This document shows, one piece after another, positions 5,103 through 8,587 of a stretch of DNA of 8,587 nucleotides (positions within the stretch are counted from its first letter, which is position 1; each line of letters opens with the position of its first letter). Origin of the DNA: Desulfurococcales archaeon (lineage in GTDB: Archaea; Thermoproteota; Thermoprotei_A; Sulfolobales; WAQK01). The notes under the pieces were generated by a model. It had not been told where the DNA came from, did no database searches, and saw only the letters and a list, made by a program, of their open reading frames with translations. The stretch lies in contig JALURJ010000283.1 in the NCBI GenBank assembly GCA_027016915.1, forward strand, positions 1-8,587, in the 5' to 3' direction. Both the position numbers and the translations under genes were made by a program.

Positions 5103-6389
5103 GTGGTAGGCCTCTGCCCCAAACCTCGCATACCTTTTCCTGAAAAGCCCTGCTCCAGGCTCAGAATAGACAATCCCTACTCCTACGCCCAGCTCCCCCT
5201 GATAGCCTGGGCTCTTGGAGCGAGGCTTTACTGGGAGGGCCCCAGGCTCAGAGTGAGGGGCCTGGACGGCTCCTGGGTGGAGGTTGAGGGCTCCGGGGAG
5301 GCCCTGGAAGTGGGTGTATGCATCGAGCCGGGATCCCCGTGTGTATGGATCCCTCCTGGGCCAAGCCCCGAGGCTTATGTCAGGCTGGCCAGCCTCCTAG
5401 GCGTTTCCTCAGAACAGGAGCTTCTAGCCAACTATTCGCCCCTACAGTACACCGGGGTGCTGGTCGGCGAGACGCCGTCAACCGGAATAGTGGTGGAGAG
5501 CGGCGAGGGTCTAGTTTACGCATACCTCCAGCTGCCCGGAGGCTCATCTACGAGTTTGGAAGGCACGCCCCACGGAGAGGTGCAGTCCAGCAGCGTGGCC
5601 GCTGGCAGCTACAGGTATGGGGTTGAGGGGGGGTTCCTCAAAGCCTCTAGAGGGGTAGCGTGGGCTGCCTTGGAGGTGGGGGCAGCATCCCTCTGCCAGG
5701 CCAGCGGTATAGGTAGGGCCGAGGTGGGAGGGGGCGACGCTTTCCTAACACCCACCGGCGTCTACCTGAAGGGTGTGGACCAGCTGGTTCTGAGGCACGG
5801 TATGTATGGCGGCCGGTACCTCTGGGTTCAGCCGTTCGCCATAGTGTCAAGCAGCGCTAAGAGCCTGGACCTCCAGTCCTGGTGGGTCTGCATCGAGGGG
5901 AGCTACGCTGTATGCGTAGCGTCTGACAGAGGGCTAGAGGTTAGGGCTAAGCCGGGCTACATGGAGGTAGCTGGCAGGGGGGAGTGGATCTGGGTAGGGC
6001 TTAGCAACACACCGAACCACGGCGCTACAGGGGTTCTAAGAGCCTCCAGGTCTCTGGCCTGGCCCCCGGCGAGGGTGAGGGGAGGCTCTAGGCCCGGCAC
6101 TCCCCTGTGGAGGGTGACTCCGGAGCACCTCCTCGTATACGATGCCGTGGTTGAGGGTGATGCCGTCTACCTGGCACTCCTAGGCTTATCGAAGATCGAG
6201 AGGGTTGAACTAAGGGTTGCTGGCAGAATAGTTGAAGCCAGCCTCTGGGACGCCTCGCTCTCTACTGGCGAGCAACTCTACCCCGAGTACGATCTCCTAA
6301 TCTTCGGGCTTGGCCAGGGTTTGGAGATCGTTAGTCTTAAAGTACGTCGAAGCCCATTTATTGGATTAAGGGTTAACTCGGGCGGTTAG
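5103..6389 (+). CDS. Hypothetical 428-residue beta-rich protein in a phosphatase operon
   Basis: A large protein of unknown family. The GTG start at 5103 is preceded by GGGTG (5091-5095), a weak ribosome-binding match that overlaps the stop of the upstream gene. Residues 1-110 hold a short Cys/Pro-rich opening (C5, C17), a helix (YAQLPLIAWALGA, 28-40) and strands (ARLYWEGPRLRVRG). After about residue 115 the sequence alternates short hydrophobic strands with glycine and serine turns up to the end, as in beta-sandwich or beta-barrel proteins; aromatic-rich strands such as RYLWVQPFAIVSS (238-250) and GEWIWVGLSNT (293-303) stand out. Seven cysteines (5, 17, 73, 80, 198, 263, 271) show no metal-binding spacing. 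There is no signal peptide or membrane helix, so it is probably cytoplasmic. It lies 2 bases before a PPP phosphatase and could be its partner or substrate. A carbohydrate-related fold is possible but unsupported. Confidence 0.78.
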   Translation: MVGLCPKPRIPFPEKPCSRLRIDNPYSYAQLPLIAWALGARLYWEGPRLRVRGLDGSWVEVEGSGEALEVGVCIEPGSPCVWIPPGPSPEAYVRLASLLGVSSEQELLANYSPLQYTGVLVGETPSTGIVVESGEGLVYAYLQLPGGSSTSLEGTPHGEVQSSSVAAGSYRYGVEGGFLKASRGVAWAALEVGAASLCQASGIGRAEVGGGDAFLTPTGVYLKGVDQLVLRHGMYGGRYLWVQPFAIVSSSAKSLDLQSWWVCIEGSYAVCVASDRGLEVRAKPGYMEVAGRGEWIWVGLSNTPNHGATGVLRASRSLAWPPARVRGGSRPGTPLWRVTPEHLLVYDAVVEGDAVYLALLGLSKIERVELRVAGRIVEASLWDASLSTGEQLYPEYDLLIFGLGQGLEIVSLKVRRSPFIGLRVNSGG

Positions 6390-6391
6390 CA

Positions 6392-7339
6392 TTGTTGGAC
6401 GAGGTCGGAGAGATAGTGTCCTCGGCCTCCAGGTTCGCCGAGCTAGCCGTTAAGCTGCGTGAAACCTACATGTCGGAGAGGGAGGCTAACCGGGCCGGAT
6501 ATATGAGGGTTGAGGGGAGGGTCTACATACTTCCAGCCACAGCTACGGTGCTCGTTATAGGCGACATCCACGGCGACCTAGAGACCCTCGTCGAGATCCT
6601 TGATGGTGAAAGGGTTTTGGAGATGCTGGAGAAGAGGAGTAACTACTACCTAGTGTTCCTGGGCGACTATATTGACCGGGGCCCCCGGCAGCTCGAGACC
6701 CTGACCCTAGCCGCCCTCCTGAAACTCTCCTTCCCCGGCAGGGTAGTGACCCTCAGGGGGAACCACGAGCCTCCGCCGGGACTCACCCCGTCGCCCCACG
6801 ACTTCCCCTACATACTGTACAGGATCTACGGTGAGGCTGGCAAGGGGGTTTACACAGAGTGGTTCAAGACGTTCCAGGAGCTCCCCTACGCAGTAATTGT
6901 GGTTAACAACGCTTTGATACTGCATGGAGGACTCCCCACCAGAAACCTGGAGTCCTCCTCAACACTGCAGGAGTACCTGTATGCTGGCAACGTCGCTCCC
7001 CCGGCATGGTTCATCGAGGAGATCCTGTGGAACGACCCGGTGGAGGACATAGAACTCTGGGCCCCCTCGCCCCGAGGAGCGGGCAGGCTGTTCGGCCCCA
7101 GGATTATGGACACTGTTGAGAAGAAGTTCGGCATAAAGGCGGTCATAAGAGGCCACGAGCCAGCGCCGGAGGGGTATAAGCTGAACCACGGGGGTAGAGT
7201 GCTGACACTCTTCAGCAGGATGGGTGCACCCTACTTTAACGAGGCCGCTGCCTACGCCGTTATAGACTTCAACTACAGGTACTGGAATGAGGAGCTGGAA
7301 ACCTTCATAGTTACCCTGAGAAGGGCCGAGGAGGCCTAG
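6392..7339 (+). CDS. PPP-family Ser/Thr protein phosphatase
   Basis: A 315-residue metallophosphoesterase of the PP1/PP2A/PP2B (PPP) type, which removes phosphate from Ser and Thr of proteins using two metal ions. All signature motifs are present: GDIHG (57-61; D58, H60), GDYIDRG (91-97; D92, R96), RGNHE (122-126; N124, H125), LHGGLP (177-182; H178), LWNDP (212-216), a RGAGRLFGP stretch (228-236) and IRGHEP (252-257; H255), then TLFSRMGAPYFNEAAA (272-287), matching the end of the catalytic core. It is close to the minimal catalytic length and has an extra helix at 1-35. It starts at TTG 6392, two bases after the upstream stop; TTG 6395 or GTG 6416 are alternatives, as no good ribosome-binding site is seen. 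It is the last gene of the unit and shares its stop region with the convergent regulator gene. Cytoplasmic; the substrate is unknown. Confidence 0.94.
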   Translation: MLDEVGEIVSSASRFAELAVKLRETYMSEREANRAGYMRVEGRVYILPATATVLVIGDIHGDLETLVEILDGERVLEMLEKRSNYYLVFLGDYIDRGPRQLETLTLAALLKLSFPGRVVTLRGNHEPPPGLTPSPHDFPYILYRIYGEAGKGVYTEWFKTFQELPYAVIVVNNALILHGGLPTRNLESSSTLQEYLYAGNVAPPAWFIEEILWNDPVEDIELWAPSPRGAGRLFGPRIMDTVEKKFGIKAVIRGHEPAPEGYKLNHGGRVLTLFSRMGAPYFNEAAAYAVIDFNYRYWNEELETFIVTLRRAEEA

Positions 7340-7680
7340 GCGCCCAGAACCTCGCGGGCCACGCGGCAAACATTGCAGGCCATGAGCTGTATGGACACCC
7401 TGTCTATCTTCTGGCTCCTAAGCAGCTCCTCAGCTATCTCCTTGATCATGGCCGATATCTTGGGGTTGGTTAGGAGGAGGTCCAGGTACTCGCGCCCCCT
7501 CCTCCCTGAAAGGTAGTTGGAGACAGCGGCTGGCGTTAGGCCAAGCAGCTTCGCAGCCCTGTAGGGGGTTACATCGTAGTTCTTCACCAACGTTATGGCT
7601 ATGGCCGCCCTCAGCGCTGGCAGAATCTTCTTGACAGTAACCTCGCAGGGAACCGTGAATACTCCGCCCAGAGCAGCCAT
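7336..7680 (-). CDS. COG2522-like helix-turn-helix regulator with CxxC tail
   Basis: A 114-residue DNA-binding protein of the archaeal XRE-like group usually filed as COG2522. Family features are the opening PCEVTVKKILPALRAAIA (11-28), the helix-turn-helix at about 37-58 (TPYRAAKLLGLTPAAVSNYLSG) followed by the basic GRRG, and a C-terminal helical domain with C102-NV-C105 and R106. With C12 there are three cysteines, so the protein could bind a metal or Fe-S cluster or switch by disulfide formation. It starts at ATG 7680, with GTGAT five bases before it as a partial Shine-Dalgarno match. The gene is divergent from the protein disulfide oxidoreductase across a short symmetric spacer, so it plausibly controls that gene and itself. 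Its stop overlaps the convergent phosphatase stop in one CTAG. The fold is confident; the redox-sensing role is inferred. Confidence 0.88.
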   Translation of the reverse strand: MAALGGVFTVPCEVTVKKILPALRAAIAITLVKNYDVTPYRAAKLLGLTPAAVSNYLSGRRGREYLDLLLTNPKISAMIKEIAEELLRSQKIDRVSIQLMACNVCRVAREVLGA

Positions 7681-7691
7681 ACTTTATCACT

Positions 7692-7723
7692 GTTTATATT
7701 GACACTAGTGAAAGTATATAAAC
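7692..7723. promoter_or_regulatory. Symmetric divergent promoter/operator between regulator and oxidoreductase
   Basis: GTTTATAT (7692-7699) and ATATAAAC (7716-7723) form a perfect inverted repeat, and the palindrome CACTAGTG (7703-7710) lies within one base of its centre. The right arm gives the plus-strand TATA box (TATATAAA, 7715-7722) with a purine-rich BRE-like GTGAAAG before it, predicting initiation near 7745. Read on the minus strand the same arm (GTTTATATAC) can serve the regulator gene, with initiation near 7690. A dimeric regulator on the palindrome would sit beside or between the TATA elements. Confidence 0.6.
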
Positions 7724-7745
7724 CTTAAATCCCGGTGTGGTTTCC

Positions 7746-7750
7746 GGTGA
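7746..7750 (+). promoter_or_regulatory. Shine-Dalgarno site of the disulfide oxidoreductase
   Basis: GGTGA lies seven bases before GTG 7758 and directly after the predicted transcript start near 7745. It decides for GTG 7758 over the in-frame GTG 7737, which would lie upstream of the transcript start. Confidence 0.6.
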
Positions 7751-7757
7751 ATTACCC

Positions 7758-8480
7758 GTGGCTTACATGGGTATAGAGTTTGACCAGGAAACCCGCGAGG
7801 CCCTCCGCGAGGCCCTCGCCGACATGGTGAACCCCGTGGATATACACGTGTTCGTCGCGGATGCCTGCGAGTACTGTGACGCCACTGTCAAACTCATAGA
7901 AAGCATAGCTGCCGAGAGCCCCGAGAAGGGTGGAGGGAAGCTGCTGCGCGTCCACATTCACAGGCGTGAGGGGGGCGACGAGTTCTTCGAGAAGCACGGC
8001 GTCGAAAGGGTGCCAGCCGTAACCATGATAGACGGCATGATAAAGTATACAGGCATACCGGCGGGCGAGGAGGTTAGGGGCCTCGTAGAGACCATAATAA
8101 GGATCTCCACAGGGGACTCCGGGCTCGACGAGTCGACCAAGAAGTTCCTCGCCGAGGAGCTGGAAGAACCCGTCCATGTGGAGACCATTGTGACACCCCA
8201 GTGCCCCTACTGCCCCTACGCCGCTCTCCTCGCAAACATGTTCGCATACGAGGCCTGGAGGGCCGGTAAGAGGAACTTCCTCTCAGAGACCGTGGAGGCC
8301 TACGAGAACCCCGACATAGCCGACAAGTACAGTGTTATGAGCGTACCTGCAGTAGCCATCAACGGGATGCTGGCTTTCGTCGGCGTACCCTACGAGGAGG
8401 ACTTTGTCAGGAGGATCAGGGAGATAGTTAAGGAGCGGAAGACCGGTGTGGAGAAGTTCGGCGGCACCCTGAGGATGTAG
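7758..8480 (+). CDS. pdo: Protein disulfide oxidoreductase, two thioredoxin folds
   Basis: A 240-residue cytoplasmic protein of the PDO family of hyperthermophiles, which make, reduce and exchange protein disulfides; family members can serve as the cell's thioredoxin-like reductant with a thioredoxin reductase and peroxiredoxins. The N-terminal unit (about 1-118) has active site C37-EY-C40 after strand VDIHVFV and cis-proline P86 (RVPAV). The C-terminal unit (about 125-240) has C149-PY-C152 after HVETIVT and cis-proline P197 (SVPAV). CPYC is the glutaredoxin-like motif typical of these proteins' second site. Both sites look complete and the length fits. The start is GTG 7758, fixed by GGTGA at 7746 and the TATA box at 7715. 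It is divergent from a cysteine-bearing regulator and convergent with a gene ending in CPTC. Confidence 0.93.
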   Translation: MAYMGIEFDQETREALREALADMVNPVDIHVFVADACEYCDATVKLIESIAAESPEKGGGKLLRVHIHRREGGDEFFEKHGVERVPAVTMIDGMIKYTGIPAGEEVRGLVETIIRISTGDSGLDESTKKFLAEELEEPVHVETIVTPQCPYCPYAALLANMFAYEAWRAGKRNFLSETVEAYENPDIADKYSVMSVPAVAINGMLAFVGVPYEEDFVRRIREIVKERKTGVEKFGGTLRM

Positions 8481-8499
8481 AGGTTAGAACAAAAACCTC
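8480..8499. terminator. Hairpin and T tract between convergent genes
   Basis: GAGGTT (8480-8485) pairs perfectly with AACCTC (8494-8499) across an 8-base loop, beginning at the last base of the oxidoreductase stop. Bases 8491-8495 give a T5 tract on the minus strand, just past the stop of the convergent gene, so that gene probably terminates here. Termination of the plus-strand gene is less clear. Confidence 0.45.
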
Positions 8500-8503
8500 A
8501 ATT

Positions 8504-8587
8504 CTATATATCGCAGGTAGGGCACCCGCCCGCGTAGTTTTCCGCCACAGTCACATACTCCTCCCTTGCTATCCTGAACTTCTTCTT
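8504..8587 (-). CDS. C-terminal end of a gene with a CPTC tail (partial)
   Basis: The last 27 codons of a minus-strand gene entering from the right edge, too short to be listed as a full reading frame. The tail is basic (KKKFRIAREE) and ends AGGCPTCDI before a TAG at 8504-8506. A Gly-Gly-preceded CxxC within the last six residues is the arrangement seen where a flexible tail shuttles electrons, as in the C-terminal cysteine pair of ribonucleotide reductases, or where the tail holds a metal. Convergence with a disulfide oxidoreductase makes a thiol-exchange link attractive. I cannot identify the protein from this piece; a class II ribonucleotide reductase is one guess among several. The gene is probably real: the frame is open to the window edge and a T5 tract follows its stop. 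Confidence 0.6.
   Translation of the reverse strand, partial: KKKFRIAREEYVTVAENYAGGCPTCDI

Noticed and set aside
7692..7699. ATATAAAC read on the minus strand as the TATA box of the regulator gene
   Set aside because: It would start transcription near 7670, inside the coding sequence after ATG 7680, where no alternative start codon follows; the arm at 7716-7723 has better spacing.
7737..7757. Upstream GTG start of the disulfide oxidoreductase
   Set aside because: The TATA box at 7715-7722 puts the transcript start near 7745, downstream of this GTG, and GGTGA at 7746 serves GTG 7758.
7752..8177. 141-codon minus-strand frame inside the disulfide oxidoreductase gene
   Set aside because: It overlaps both thioredoxin active-site units of a clear protein and shows no motif of its own.
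1..8587. tRNA, rRNA, CRISPR repeats, insertion sequences or attachment sites
   Set aside because: No cloverleaf, repeated spacer pattern, transposase or flanking terminal repeats could be seen in any intergenic stretch.

Overview
The window looks like a piece of the chromosome of a hyperthermophilic crenarchaeon, most likely Aeropyrum or a close relative in the Desulfurococcales. This is an inference. It rests on high GC coding sequence, frequent TTG and GTG starts, archaeal TATA boxes about 26 bases before the likely transcript starts, a mix of leaderless and Shine-Dalgarno-led genes, and archaeal protein families (COG2401 ATPase, COG2522 regulator, two-thioredoxin-fold protein disulfide oxidoreductase, PPP phosphatase). 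I see no mobile element, CRISPR array, tRNA or rRNA.

Layout. On the minus strand at the left (10-1231) a membrane-anchored surface protein is followed by a small winged-helix protein with two C-terminal membrane helices; together they may sense something at the envelope and carry it to DNA. A 282-base divergent intergenic region (1232-1513) carries promoters in both directions, two strong hairpins and a possible short extra transcript. The plus strand then encodes a large fusion of zinc ribbon, GNAT acetyltransferase and ABC ATPase (1514-3607), a flavin-reductase-like FMN-binding protein (3721-4278) and a small two-helix membrane protein (4285-4530).

The most interesting item lies in the next gap. 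At about 4630-4688 the sequence folds as a C/D box guide RNA with kink-turn geometry, its own TATA box, and two 11-12 base guides. As far as I recall the crenarchaeal 16S rRNA, both guides match the same place, the 530 loop. It is predicted to direct 2'-O-methylation on both sides of the decoding-site pseudoknot.

From 4732 to 7339 is a tight three-gene unit: a 119-residue unknown, a 428-residue beta-rich unknown, and a complete PPP-family Ser/Thr protein phosphatase. The phosphatase converges on a COG2522 helix-turn-helix regulator (7336-7680, minus), and the two genes share one CTAG for both stop codons. The regulator carries a CxxC plus a third cysteine. It is divergent from a protein disulfide oxidoreductase (7758-8480), and the short spacer between them has a nearly symmetric arrangement of two inverted TATA-like arms around a CACTAGTG palindrome. 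That suggests thiol-responsive control of the oxidoreductase. At the right edge the last 27 codons of a minus-strand gene end in a CPTC tail, possibly a client of the oxidoreductase.
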